DNA of 64,000 bases from JAFGCY01 sp964609245 (GTDB taxonomy: Bacteria; 4484-113; JAFGCY01), in NCBI GenBank assembly GCA_964609245.1, contig CAZSSB010000001.1:90099-154098 (forward strand), read 5' to 3'. The position numbers and the translations under genes were made by a program. The notes beneath the pieces are model-generated. The model did no database searches, was not told the origin of the DNA, and worked only from the letters and a program-made list of their open reading frames with translations. Positions 1 through 8,456 of the stretch are shown here, one piece after another; position 1 is the stretch's first letter; each line of letters begins with the position of its first letter.

Positions 1-330
1 GAACTCGCAGCCTGCATCTGCATAGAAGTAGGGTTGCTCAGGAACTAGTGTCCACCCAACCACATAATTGCATTCCCTGATTCCATCATAATCGCTGTCA
101 AAGCACAAGCACAGATGCATGATATGCGCTGTGCTACCTCCCTGATTCACCCAAATCGTGCGTCCGGCATCATCCAATGCAATCGCAGTTGTAACGGGGT
201 GGAATCAAGCCTCAACTACGACTGAGCATGAGCACTCTGTTGCCTCAGCAGTTAATGGCAGAAAGAGGGTTGATGAAAGCACCGCCACAACGATCGCGGC
301 AAGCCTGATTGTGCGCATATTGGGAAACAA
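1..330 (-). pseudogene. secreted protein with in-frame TGA, partial at left edge
   Basis: A signal-peptide-like start (MRTIRLAAIVVAVLSS, then a hydrophobic stretch ending LTAEA) is followed by ECSCSVVVEA and a TGA at 205-207. The same frame then stays open for 68 codons to the window edge and reads like protein (LDDAGRTIWVNQGGS, CFDSDYDGIRECNYV). ATG is at 318. An AAAGGAG at 342-348 lies 23 bases from it but only 11 from an in-frame TTG at 330, so TTG may be the true start. The gene lies downstream of the neighbouring secreted-protein gene on the same strand, probably in one transcript. The TGA could be a nonsense mutation (CGA to TGA), a sequencing error, or less likely a selenocysteine codon. 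Function unknown. Confidence 0.5.
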
Positions 331-384
331 AGCGGTCCACTCTCCTTTGTTGGGTTCTACTCGCAGTTCAGCAAGTGTTGGGCA

Positions 385-969
385 TTAACCGAGCCCAAGC
401 AGAAAGAGCGCGCCTTCTGGTATCGTTGGCCAGTCCACCTGAAGCTCGAGCCTCTCGATGCTGCCGTAGCTTGCGAAATCCAAGTCCGGTCCGTAGATCA
501 CGATCTCGAACGAGTTCGGGAACTTGCCATCACGGTATCCGCTGGGCGCCCATTGAACAGCGATATTCCCTGGTGAGAACCCATCGCCGTATTCGAGGAT
601 TTCCACCGGCTTCCAGTCGTTGTGAGGATTTTCTGGCCAGTATATGATATATCCTTCGGCTACAAGATCAGTCAAATCCGTTGGATGACCTCGGAATTCA
701 TTACTAGCGATATAGCTTGCCGTAGCAGCGTATACAACCCAGAGCGAGTAGTACTCATACGCCTGGAGCTGGAAAGGCATCCATTCCTCCGGATCCGTGT
801 CAAGCAAAACTTGCTTCGCTTCAAGCATGTTGATCTCGGCTAGACGGGCCTCCTTCTTGTATCCTTCGGCGATTTCGTCCAAGCATTGGGCAAATGCTGG
901 GAAGCTCGTCAGGGTCAGTGATGCGACAACAGCGGCTAACACTGCCAGAAGCGCGTATCGGCTCTTCAT
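385..969 (-). CDS. secreted hypothetical protein
   Basis: The 194-residue product begins with a clear Sec signal peptide (KSRYALLAVLAAVVASL, cleavage probably after AFA) and has one remaining Cys. The mature part has a helical, Tyr/Ala-rich segment (residues 30-90), then a segment (TDLVAEGYIIYWPENPHNDW, about 97-117) resembling the globular part of type II pseudopilins. The N-terminal prepilin motif is missing, so I do not call it a pilin. ATG has AAGGAAG six bases upstream and a strong promoter 40-70 bases upstream. The gene is followed by the broken secreted-protein gene. Local GC is visibly lower than in most of the window. No recognised family. Confidence 0.75.
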   Translation of the reverse strand: MKSRYALLAVLAAVVASLTLTSFPAFAQCLDEIAEGYKKEARLAEINMLEAKQVLLDTDPEEWMPFQLQAYEYYSLWVVYAATASYIASNEFRGHPTDLTDLVAEGYIIYWPENPHNDWKPVEILEYGDGFSPGNIAVQWAPSGYRDGKFPNSFEIVIYGPDLDFASYGSIERLELQVDWPTIPEGALFLLGLG

Positions 970-1007
970 GCGGTCTTCCTTTTCTCGTAGTAATTCAGAC
1001 CTTTTTT

Positions 1008-1036
1008 ATTGTACCGCGAAGGGGGGGCGATGTCAA
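1008..1036 (-). promoter_or_regulatory. sigma-70-type promoter for the secreted-protein pair
   Basis: On the minus strand TTGACA (1031-1036) and TACAAT (1008-1013) are separated by exactly 17 bases. The predicted start is near 1001, giving a leader of about 30 bases to the ATG at 969. Confidence 0.7.
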
Positions 1037-1291
1037 GCAACCATGGAATCACTGAACCTAGGATTGACCGGCCTGTCATTTGCCAGACCTAGTGGTTGAT
1101 GCGGGTCTTGGCCAGCTGGCGAGACTGGCTGAATGACTGGTCCAGAACCCAGTTCGCCTGCTGTCTTCCCGCGGCACACGCTAGCTTAAGAGACGGAGAT
1201 TGTACCCGCTGGGAGTGGGCAAGGCAACAAGGACGCGTGGACCGCCGCGATGTGACCCTCTCGGCGAACGAAGCGGCGGGAGTGCAGGGGC
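1037..1291. other. intergenic region without a recognised gene
   Basis: Between the promoter and the stop of the next minus-strand gene I see no credible frame, no hairpin with a T-tract and no RNA signature. Open frames here have poor codon character. Confidence 0.5.
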
Positions 1292-2251
1292 CTACTCAGG
1301 GAAGAACCAGACCTTCCACGGATACCACATCACGTCGCTGTCGCCGTCGAAGTCTGTCACTCGTATGGCGACGAGCCGGTGGCCGATCGGGATGTCCGGG
1401 AAGCCGAAGTGATCCAAGTAGAGACCGGCCTCCGCGTGAATCGCAGTATCCGCACTGATGATGCCGGAGTAAGAGAACGCCTCACTCGGGGTCCGGCCAG
1501 CTGAGGGATCGAAGTCAAGATTGGCCTCCACGACAACGGGCATCAGTAGATCGCTGATCAGGTAATCGACTTCAACGTGGCAGTAGTCGTTCCCGGGGGT
1601 GATGACGACCTGATTGATCCCCAGCCGCGGTCCCTGGATCCACTTCAGCACGCATTCCTCGGTGCCCGTCAGCATCACCATCACCAGCAGCACGCCTTCC
1701 TCGGAGACGTAGGGCTCCAGCGCTTCCAGTTCCAGCAGGTCGTCCGCCGGCCCGCGGTGCCACTCCCAGCGCCCTTCCTGCCAGTTGGCCACGCCGACCG
1801 CCAGGTCGTCCCAGGACTCCGGTGGGGTTTCCCAGCAGAAGATCACCAGCGGGCGGCCGTCACGGTCATCCAGGTAGAAGTTGTAGACCGCGTAGGCCGG
1901 CTTGTAGCTGGGCGGCAGGGCTGCCGGGTCCCAGTCCGGCCAGAAGACGGCGAAGGTTCCCTCGGCGGCCATTCGATCGTGGGGTAGCGTCGGGTCGAAG
2001 TCGGACCCCAGCCGCAGCCGCGAGTAGTGGTTCGCCGAGACCTGGCGCTGCACGTCCAGCGGCAGCGTAAGGTCGGGCTGCTGCGGACTCGCTGCGGGCG
2101 GGGTGCTGTCATCGCCCGCCGGGGCCGGTTGGTCCAGAGCGCCGCCGCCTCCGCATGCAGCAAGAACCACCGCCGTCAGCACGAGTATCGTCAGCCGCGC
2201 CAGTCCCGATCCCCCGATCACCTGGCAGCGGTTCAGCCGGAAACCGCTCAT
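1292..2251 (-). CDS. lipoprotein sharing a domain with the PKD lipoprotein at 8.5-10.6 kb
   Basis: The 319-residue precursor has a hydrophobic segment ending in lipobox LAAC (Cys33), then a Gly/Pro/Ser-rich linker, so it is probably membrane anchored. Residues of about 70-200 (LRLGSDFDPTLPHDRMAAEG, then VFWPDWDP, then GVANWQEGRWEWHRGP) align in order with the N-terminal region of the 715-residue lipoprotein nearby (AGADYMPLLPHNRVAAYG, LFPNWES, GISSWEDGTWRWQTGP). This defines a shared extracellular domain of unknown role. The C-terminal third has no match I recognise. A GAGGTAGGTGG ribosome site precedes ATG. It is transcribed divergently from the acyl-CoA dehydrogenase. It lacks the dockerin-like loops found in the other lipoproteins. 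Confidence 0.8.
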   Translation of the reverse strand: MSGFRLNRCQVIGGSGLARLTILVLTAVVLAACGGGGALDQPAPAGDDSTPPAASPQQPDLTLPLDVQRQVSANHYSRLRLGSDFDPTLPHDRMAAEGTFAVFWPDWDPAALPPSYKPAYAVYNFYLDDRDGRPLVIFCWETPPESWDDLAVGVANWQEGRWEWHRGPADDLLELEALEPYVSEEGVLLVMVMLTGTEECVLKWIQGPRLGINQVVITPGNDYCHVEVDYLISDLLMPVVVEANLDFDPSAGRTPSEAFSYSGIISADTAIHAEAGLYLDHFGFPDIPIGHRLVAIRVTDFDGDSDVMWYPWKVWFFPE

Positions 2252-2420
2252 CTGCCACCTACCTCGCCCTGGAAGCCCAGGGCCTGATTCTGCATTACGT
2301 TATACCGCCGGTCAAGGGATTGCGCAAGCTGATCGCGGCAGTGCCCCTGCTCGCAGACGCCGGCGCTGCCGGCGGCGTCCACGCTCTGCTAGAATGGCCG
2401 TTCTTAACCGGAGGAGCAGC

Positions 2421-3593
2421 ATGGATTTCACGCTGAGCGAAGAGCAGCAGATGGTGCGCGAGATGGTGCGCGAGTTCGCCGACGAGTGGCTGGCGCCCCG
2501 GGCCCACGAGATGGACATGGAGCGGGTTGTCCCGCGCGAACACGTCGCCAAGCTCAGCGAGCTGGGGCTGATCGCCCCGATCGTCCCCGAGGAGTATGAC
2601 GGTCCGGGGATGGATTACATGAGCTACGCGCTGATCAGCGAGGAGGTCGGCCGCGTCGACGCCTCGACGGGCACCACCATCGGTGCCCACTGCAGCCTGT
2701 GCTGCGGGCCGATCCTCAACTACGCCACCGAGGAGCAGAAGAAGGAGTGGCTGCCCCAGCTGGCCAGCGGCGACAAGATCGGCTGCTTCGGCCTGACCGA
2801 GCCGATGGCGGGCAGTGACGCCGCCGGCATCCAGACCACGGCGGTGCCCGACGGCAACGGCAACTACATCATCAACGGCGCCAAGCAGTGGATCACCAAC
2901 GGTAGCTTCGCCGACGTGATCGTGCTGCTGGCCTCCACCAACCCCAAGCGCGGCATCATGGGCATCACCGCCTTCATCGTGCCGACGGACACGCCGGGCT
3001 TCGCGGTGGGCGGAGTCGAGGACACGATGGGCATCCGCGGCAGCCAGCAGGCGGTGCTGACGTTCACCGACATGCAGGTGCCCGAGGAGTGGATTCTGGG
3101 CGGCAGGCGCGGGCTGGGCCGCGGCTTCACCGTCGCGATGAAGACGCTGGACGCCGGCCGGATCGGCGTGGCGGCGATGGTGACCGGCATGGCCCAGGGC
3201 GCGATGGAGAAGGCGATCCAGTTCGTCAAGGAGCGCGAGCAGTTCGGCAAGGCGATCCGCGAGTTCCAGGGCCTGCAATGGTACCTGGCCGAGATGGCGA
3301 CCAGCATCTACGCGATGCGCAATATGGTCTACCGCGTCGCCTGCGACAAGGACGCCGGCCGCGACGTCGCCACGCCGGCGGCGATGATCAAGCTGTTCTG
3401 CACGGACACCGCGCAGCAGGTGATCGACCACGCGCTGCAACTGCACGGCGGCTACGGCTACTGCAAGGAATACGACGTCGAGCGCTACTGGCGCGACATC
3501 CGCATCACGCGGATCTATGAGGGCACCAACGAGATCCAGAAGAACATCATCGCCCGCGACGTGCTGAAGAAAGACCCGCGGGTGTGGTATTAG
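2421..3593 (+). CDS. acyl-CoA dehydrogenase, short-chain type
   Basis: This 390-residue flavoprotein should catalyse FAD-dependent alpha,beta-dehydrogenation of an acyl-CoA in the cytoplasm, passing electrons to ETF. It shows both family signatures: CFGLTEPMAGSDAAG (signature 1) and QLHGGYGYCKEYDVERYWRD (signature 2). The catalytic base is Glu367 in RIYEGTNEIQ, the position used by short-chain (butyryl-CoA) enzymes. Length is typical. ATG at 2421 is chosen over longer in-frame starts because it follows CGGAGGAG by about six bases and begins at the conserved MDFTLSEEQ. No other beta-oxidation or ETF gene is nearby, so substrate range is inferred from family features only. Confidence 0.95.
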   Translation: MDFTLSEEQQMVREMVREFADEWLAPRAHEMDMERVVPREHVAKLSELGLIAPIVPEEYDGPGMDYMSYALISEEVGRVDASTGTTIGAHCSLCCGPILNYATEEQKKEWLPQLASGDKIGCFGLTEPMAGSDAAGIQTTAVPDGNGNYIINGAKQWITNGSFADVIVLLASTNPKRGIMGITAFIVPTDTPGFAVGGVEDTMGIRGSQQAVLTFTDMQVPEEWILGGRRGLGRGFTVAMKTLDAGRIGVAAMVTGMAQGAMEKAIQFVKEREQFGKAIREFQGLQWYLAEMATSIYAMRNMVYRVACDKDAGRDVATPAAMIKLFCTDTAQQVIDHALQLHGGYGYCKEYDVERYWRDIRITRIYEGTNEIQKNIIARDVLKKDPRVWY

Positions 3594-3771
3594 CGATCGG
3601 CTTCCGGTAGCCCGCCGGCGCGGCGGGCGACGCTCAGCACTTCCTCGAGGCTGTCGGGCTGGATTGGGTCGTCCAGCGCGGCGCGGTTGCGTCTCAGCGC
3701 GCCGCGGCACCGCCGGGGGCGTCCTCCCCGGCCTACCGGAGACGGCCAGCCCGGATGGGCAAGATGCGCAT
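3590..3771 (-). pseudogene. decayed small gene convergent with the acyl-CoA dehydrogenase
   Basis: On the minus strand an ATG at 3771, preceded by GGGAGG, runs only 12 codons to a TAG. In another frame the sequence ends in a protein-like tail (NRAALDDPIQPDSLEEVLSV, then ARRAGGLPEADR) with its stop overlapping the acyl-CoA dehydrogenase stop. A frameshift would join start and tail. The tail resembles the partial gene end at the right window edge (ELRRIGAIKPGQLEGLAEAA). Product unknown. Confidence 0.3.
3610..3628. terminator. GC-rich palindrome between convergent ends
   Basis: GCCCGCCG and CGGCGGGC form a perfect 8-bp stem with a 3-base loop, 17 bases after the acyl-CoA dehydrogenase stop. No T-tract follows, so termination is only plausible. 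Another stem (GCCGGGG/CCCCGGC) lies at 3712-3732. Confidence 0.35.
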
Positions 3772-3978
3772 GGTGTCCTCCCTAAATTGTTCGGGTGCGC
3801 AGCCGAGTCAGGAACTCAGCCTGGTTTGAAGGTGGCGGGCCGCGGGTGAGGCCGGCGAGCCCGGTTGCAGCTGTCTATCGTACGGTCATGGGATCAGTAT
3901 AGCTCGCGCGCCAAGCGGTCGCACTCGCCACCATCACCCCCAGGCTTCGCGACCGGCGCACAGCTGCCCGACTGCCAG

Positions 3979-4125
3979 CTGTCCGGATGCACGTAGCGCA
4001 GCTCATCGGCGTCGGCCGCGCGGTAGCTGACAGGGGGCGGGTCATGGCTGTCGATCGCCACCGAAGGCCACCAGCCGGCACTGCCGTCGCTGTCGAGAAC
4101 CACGCTGGTCCAGCTGCCGCGGCGG
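3979..4125 (-). pseudogene. 3' remnant of a paralogue of the 715-residue PKD lipoprotein
   Basis: These 147 bases align without gaps to 8461-8607, the last 49 codons of the lipoprotein gene further right. I count about 17 mismatches. The frame still reads VVLDSDGSAGWWPSVAIDSH, then a diverged tail. The original TGA is changed to TGG, so the frame runs on to a stop near 3894. Upstream similarity ends abruptly at about 4126, so only the tail of the paralogue survives. It lies downstream of another lipoprotein gene on the same strand. It is probably debris of a tandem duplication or deletion. Confidence 0.7.
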
Positions 4126-4227
4126 CATTCCTCTGGTCCGACAGTATTCGCAGTCCCTGGTTGCCAGCCTACTCGCAGTTAACGTGCTGTGCGGGCCTTT
4201 CATCCGATGCTAGCTATTACTGGACTC

Positions 4228-6189
4228 TTATTGTTCCGTTCGAAAGATCTTTGAATGCTCAACGTTGTTGCTGTCGCGATAGGTTATCGCGAGAACCACA
4301 CAGTGATAATTTCCTGACTTGAACGCTTTCATCTTCAGGCCGCACAAGTACACAGCCCCCGAAACACCCGTCACAGAAACAAACTCTGAGGTTCTCTTGT
4401 CAAGCATACCGCTGGCATCTAGCTGGCCGCGGTTTATGATGACTGAGCCGGTGTTGAGCCACTGATGATACTCAGCGGAATAGTGGGTCTTCGTTCCATC
4501 GTCATTATCTACTGTAGACATCACTATCGCTTTGGTCTCATTCTCGGGTTCTTCATCGCAGGTATTACGAGAGACAGAAGCAGTCGCCTTGGCTGGATTG
4601 TATTCGACTGGGTCGCTCCACGTTGTGCCGCTGGCATCATTGCCGTGAGTGTAATACGCGGCGTTATCTGCTTCCCCCGTGTAGTAGTCCAGGTGGTAAG
4701 CCAGGCCCGGCACTCCGCCTGCGTCTACCAGCGACATCGTGAAATCGATCAGCGCAGTCTCGAAGGAGTCCAATTGAACAGGCGAGTTCCAGGCTGTTCC
4801 GGCTGCATCCTGGGCGCTGATGAATCCCAGTGCGGCATCATCCGCGCCCACAACGGTATAAGCGATCGCCGGCCGGTCGTCGATTAGCGCTGCTGACAAC
4901 ACGTATCCCGTGTTCACGGATTCCGTTGGCGGCACGACTTCATCCGGATCGTCCAGCCAGGTGGTGCCCAGCTCGTCCTCAGCGCGAATGTACATCACGC
5001 GCTTGTCAGCTCCGTCGTCTTGGTGAAAAGCGATCGCGGGGCGGCCGTCGGCTTCCAGCAGGGCCGGGCAGTGGCCCGTGCCCGCCCCATCATCGACCAG
5101 CACCGGCGAGCCCCAGCTATCACCGACGGTATCTTCTGCGCGGACATACCACAATTCCTGCAGACTGCCGGTGAAGCACTGATAGGCAATCGCGGGATTG
5201 CCGCCGATTACCGCCATCGAGGCGAAGCTGCCTGGGTTGTTAGTTGCCGACAGCTCCATCGGAGTTGTCCATTCGGTGGCTTCAGTGTTGGTCGCATGGG
5301 CGAACAGCAGGCGGCCATCGTCCCAGCTGTCGGCTTCATGGATTACAGCAGCAGCGTATTCACCCAATAGCGCGATGTCATTAATGCCGCCGAACTCACC
5401 CGGGTTCTCGAAAGTAAACGCTGGTTCGAGTGCTGGCGCCAGGGCAACCTGGTCGCTGGCGATGCCCTCAGCGGTGCCGTCCGAGGGACGTACCCAGAAT
5501 GAGTCTCCAGCTTGATACTCCTCCACCTCATAGCTGAAGCGCATGCGTACTCCGCTGGCTGTTTCGCCGTCGATGAACTGCACCGTGCCGAGGGGGGTGG
5601 CGTTGCCGTTGTCGTCAGTCGCGTCGGTGGGGTAGTCTTCGGCATCGGCGCTGACGTAGACGTTGTAGCTGGTGACGCTGCAGCCAAAGGCCTGGCCGAT
5701 CGGCGTGATGTCACTGACGGTGATCATGCCGTCGAAGTTGCCGTCGGCCATGGAAGCCGCTTCCCAGTCGGGCGAGTCGGTGTCCTTGTCGAAGTGCACG
5801 CCGACCGGCGTGAGGTCGTTGACGGTGACGAAGCCGTCTTGGTTGTAGTCGCCGGTATTGTAGTAATCCCAGCTCAGCGTGCGGGTGTAGTAGTCCCAGC
5901 TCAGGGCCGACTGTGAGCGCGGATCCTGGGGCGGTGCAGCCGTGACTTTGCCTCTGCCGTGCAGGTCGATCAGGACGTCCTTGAGCTGTTGTTTCAGCTT
6001 GGCGAACAGCTCGCTGTCGGTGCCCGCGGGCGGCGCCAGTGCCTCCAGTTCGGCCACTGCCGCTTCGAGTGACGGCCCGCTGTGGCTGGCAGCGGGGGAG
6101 GCTTCGACCTCCGACAGCGAGGCGGCGCCATTGCAGGCCGGCAGAACCAGCCAGCACAGGATGAGGGCAAACAAGGCAGAACGTTGCAT
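4228..6189 (-). CDS. dockerin-like, propeller-type lipoprotein A
   Basis: The 653-residue lipoprotein starts with a signal peptide ending in lipobox LPAC (Cys19). Residues 40-90 form a helical segment conserved in sister proteins (APPAGTDSELFAKLKQQL). Two calcium-loop motifs follow: GDYNQDGFVTVNDLTPVG (113-130) and DGNFDGMITVSDITPIGQAF (149-168), a dockerin-like pair. Then comes an Fn3-like stretch (about 171-250) and several roughly 50-residue propeller-like repeats with the pattern (G)-x-P-A-I-A-Y...Y-(V/I)-R-A-x-D. ATG at 6189 is preferred over longer frames because AAGGAG stands seven bases upstream. The C-terminal 150 codons have lower GC and a divergent sequence. Likely outer-surface anchored; ligand unknown. 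Confidence 0.85.
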   Translation of the reverse strand: MQRSALFALILCWLVLPACNGAASLSEVEASPAASHSGPSLEAAVAELEALAPPAGTDSELFAKLKQQLKDVLIDLHGRGKVTAAPPQDPRSQSALSWDYYTRTLSWDYYNTGDYNQDGFVTVNDLTPVGVHFDKDTDSPDWEAASMADGNFDGMITVSDITPIGQAFGCSVTSYNVYVSADAEDYPTDATDDNGNATPLGTVQFIDGETASGVRMRFSYEVEEYQAGDSFWVRPSDGTAEGIASDQVALAPALEPAFTFENPGEFGGINDIALLGEYAAAVIHEADSWDDGRLLFAHATNTEATEWTTPMELSATNNPGSFASMAVIGGNPAIAYQCFTGSLQELWYVRAEDTVGDSWGSPVLVDDGAGTGHCPALLEADGRPAIAFHQDDGADKRVMYIRAEDELGTTWLDDPDEVVPPTESVNTGYVLSAALIDDRPAIAYTVVGADDAALGFISAQDAAGTAWNSPVQLDSFETALIDFTMSLVDAGGVPGLAYHLDYYTGEADNAAYYTHGNDASGTTWSDPVEYNPAKATASVSRNTCDEEPENETKAIVMSTVDNDDGTKTHYSAEYHQWLNTGSVIINRGQLDASGMLDKRTSEFVSVTGVSGAVYLCGLKMKAFKSGNYHCVVLAITYRDSNNVEHSKIFRTEQ

Positions 6190-6342
6190 AACAGCACTCC
6201 TTACCGACGTACTAGCCGGTGGCAAAGCCGCGGCCTGCAACGCTTCAGCCGCTGAACCTCCGCGGCCCTGCCGCCGGACACACTCCCTCAGTTGTTAGAC
6301 GGGCCACTTGTGGACACCCACCGCGGTGCGCGGACGCCCGCG

Positions 6343-8247
6343 CTAGCTGGCGCCGAAAGCAAGTGTTACCAGATTCAGGCTCCAGTTCCCACCGCCGCTA
6401 TCCGACGGATAGGCGAAATACAGAGTGCCGCCGTCCGCGCTGCACTTGGGCTGCGCCAGCCGGCGCCAGCCGATGATGTCGCCGCCTTCCCGCATCTCGA
6501 AGGTGGTTTCCCAGTCCACGGCGTAGCCGCTGCCTGGATCGCTGGCCAGCAGCAGGTGCAGCTGCATGAAATCCGTCCAGTTGCGATAGATCAGGAACAG
6601 CGGATCGCTGGCGGCGGGTCCGGTCACGACCGCTTGCGGCCAGAAGCCCTGGCGGCCCTCGAACTGCGATGTATCCGGCCAGCTTGCACCGTCGGCGTCA
6701 TCGGCGACGTGGACGAACAGCGCGCCGTTGGGATCCGAGAACCACATCAGCGGGAGGCCGCCGTTCACCAGCAGGCTGGGGCTCTCGCCGACGTTGACGG
6801 ATCCCAGATCGAAGATGGTCTGCTCAGCACTCCAGGCGGTGCCGGCGGCGTCGGTCGCGCGCACATAGCGGAACTCATTGATGTCGGAGGGGTAGTAGCC
6901 CACGGCGGGATTGCCGTTCACTTCGGCCAGCATCGGGTAGATCTGGATGTCCGTCTCCGGGCTGATGTACAGCGAATCACCCCAGGTAGTCCCTGTAGCA
7001 TCGGTGGCCGTGATGTAGCGCAAGCCGAAGCGACTCTCGCCCTCACTGGCGCCTTGGGCGCCGAACGCCGCGGCGGGCATGCCGCCGATCAGGCCTTCGG
7101 CCAGGTGATCGGGGCTCGTGGTAATGGGGTCTGCCTCTACCGCGGCATTCCAGGCAGCGCCGCTGGACTCGCTGGCGCTGATGAAGTGCAGGCGGGTGAC
7201 GAATTGCTCATCGGGCTTCTTGGTGAAGAAGATTGCCGGACTGCCGTCCGCCAGCACCAGCATGCGGGCTTCCGGGTTGCTCAGCTCATCGGCAACCAGC
7301 ACGGAGGTTTCGGGCCAGTCGGTGCCAAGGGCGTCATTGGCGCGGATGTAGTAGATCGACTCCGTTTCGCCTTCATCGTTGACGTACATGAAGGCGGGAT
7401 TGCCATTGACCAGTTCCAGGTCGTAGGTTACCCAGAAGTCGGCGGAGATGCCATCCACCGCGCCCTGGGTCTCGCCGACCGGTGATCCGCCCTCGGCGCG
7501 GTTGCTGGCCGTTCCCTCGCTCTCGCCGTCGGTCGGCCGCACCCAGTAGGCATCACCGGCCTCGGCGCCGGTCACGGAAAAAGCAAACAGCTTGCGATCA
7601 CTGGCCTCGCCCGTGGCATCGGCGAACGCGACACTGCCCAGCAGCTCCGCCTCGCCGTTGTCATCGGTCGCGCCATCGGGGTAATCGTCGGGCGAGCTGC
7701 TGGCATAGACGTTGTAGCCGGTCACGCTGCGGTCAAAGGCCTGGCCGATCGGCGTGATGTCGCTGACGGTGATGAAGCCGTCCTGGGTGCCGTCGATGCA
7801 GGACAGCGCCGAAGCTGGATCAAACGGTCCTTCCGCATCGAAGTTCTGTCCCAGGGGGGTGATGTCGCTGACGGTGACGAATCCATCCTGGTTATAGTCG
7901 CCGGTGTTGTAGTAGTACCAGGTCAGGGTGGTTGTGTCCTGGTTCCACAGCAATGGCGCCTCCGAACGTCCGTCCAGGGGAGGCTCGGATGCCTGCTTGC
8001 CGTTGCTCATCCTCGCGGTGAGCACCCTGGCCAACTCGCGTTTGAGCCCGGCAAACAGCTGTTCATCGACGCCGGCGGGAGTCTCAAGGGATGCCAGTTC
8101 GTCGAGCGCGCTATCCAGGGAGCAACCGTCGGCTTCCGGCGGCGAATCGGTTGACTCGTCTCCGATGACGGCCCCTGGTGACGTGCCGCTGCACGCAGGC
8201 AGAAGTAGCAGGCAGCAGGCGAACAACAGACCAGTAATGCGCGGCAT
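6343..8247 (-). CDS. dockerin-like, propeller-type lipoprotein B
   Basis: This 634-residue paralogue of the neighbouring lipoprotein has lipobox LPAC (Cys19), a conserved helical segment (DEQLFAGLKRELARVL), and paired dockerin-like loops at about 116-134 (GDYNQDGFVTVSDITPLGQ) and 152-170 (DGTQDGFITVSDITPIGQ). An Fn3-like region (YNVYASSSPDDYPDGATDDN onward) precedes propeller-like repeats to the end, such as VNGNPAVGYYP...YVRATDAAGTAW. ATG at 8247 follows GGGAGGT at nine bases. TATAAT lies on the minus strand at 8282-8287, spaced like that of the two sister genes with a conserved leader. Surface display is inferred from the lipobox. Confidence 0.85.
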   Translation of the reverse strand: MPRITGLLFACCLLLLPACSGTSPGAVIGDESTDSPPEADGCSLDSALDELASLETPAGVDEQLFAGLKRELARVLTARMSNGKQASEPPLDGRSEAPLLWNQDTTTLTWYYYNTGDYNQDGFVTVSDITPLGQNFDAEGPFDPASALSCIDGTQDGFITVSDITPIGQAFDRSVTGYNVYASSSPDDYPDGATDDNGEAELLGSVAFADATGEASDRKLFAFSVTGAEAGDAYWVRPTDGESEGTASNRAEGGSPVGETQGAVDGISADFWVTYDLELVNGNPAFMYVNDEGETESIYYIRANDALGTDWPETSVLVADELSNPEARMLVLADGSPAIFFTKKPDEQFVTRLHFISASESSGAAWNAAVEADPITTSPDHLAEGLIGGMPAAAFGAQGASEGESRFGLRYITATDATGTTWGDSLYISPETDIQIYPMLAEVNGNPAVGYYPSDINEFRYVRATDAAGTAWSAEQTIFDLGSVNVGESPSLLVNGGLPLMWFSDPNGALFVHVADDADGASWPDTSQFEGRQGFWPQAVVTGPAASDPLFLIYRNWTDFMQLHLLLASDPGSGYAVDWETTFEMREGGDIIGWRRLAQPKCSADGGTLYFAYPSDSGGGNWSLNLVTLAFGAS

Positions 8248-8456
8248 AAGACCACTACCTCCCGCGATCGATCTCGCCACGATTATACCTTCATTCCCAT
8301 TAGCACCGCCGTCGGTACAGCGCAGCGTATCTGATCTGCGGTCCGCGAATCGGTGATCTGTCGCGAGCCGGATAGCCCATACCACCGCGCCCTCCGCTGG
8401 TGCTGCGCGGGAGTGTGCTGAGCAGCGGGCAGCGGAACCACCACGACATCAGCTGA

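Noticed and set aside
205..207. Selenocysteine codon
   Set aside because: Not accepted as the main call because no known selenoprotein motif surrounds it and no SECIS-like hairpin was evident. It stays as an alternative.
2281..2310. Promoter TTGACC/TATAAC on the minus strand before the 319-residue lipoprotein
   Set aside because: The two boxes are only about four bases apart and cannot act together, although TATAAC alone may be a -10.
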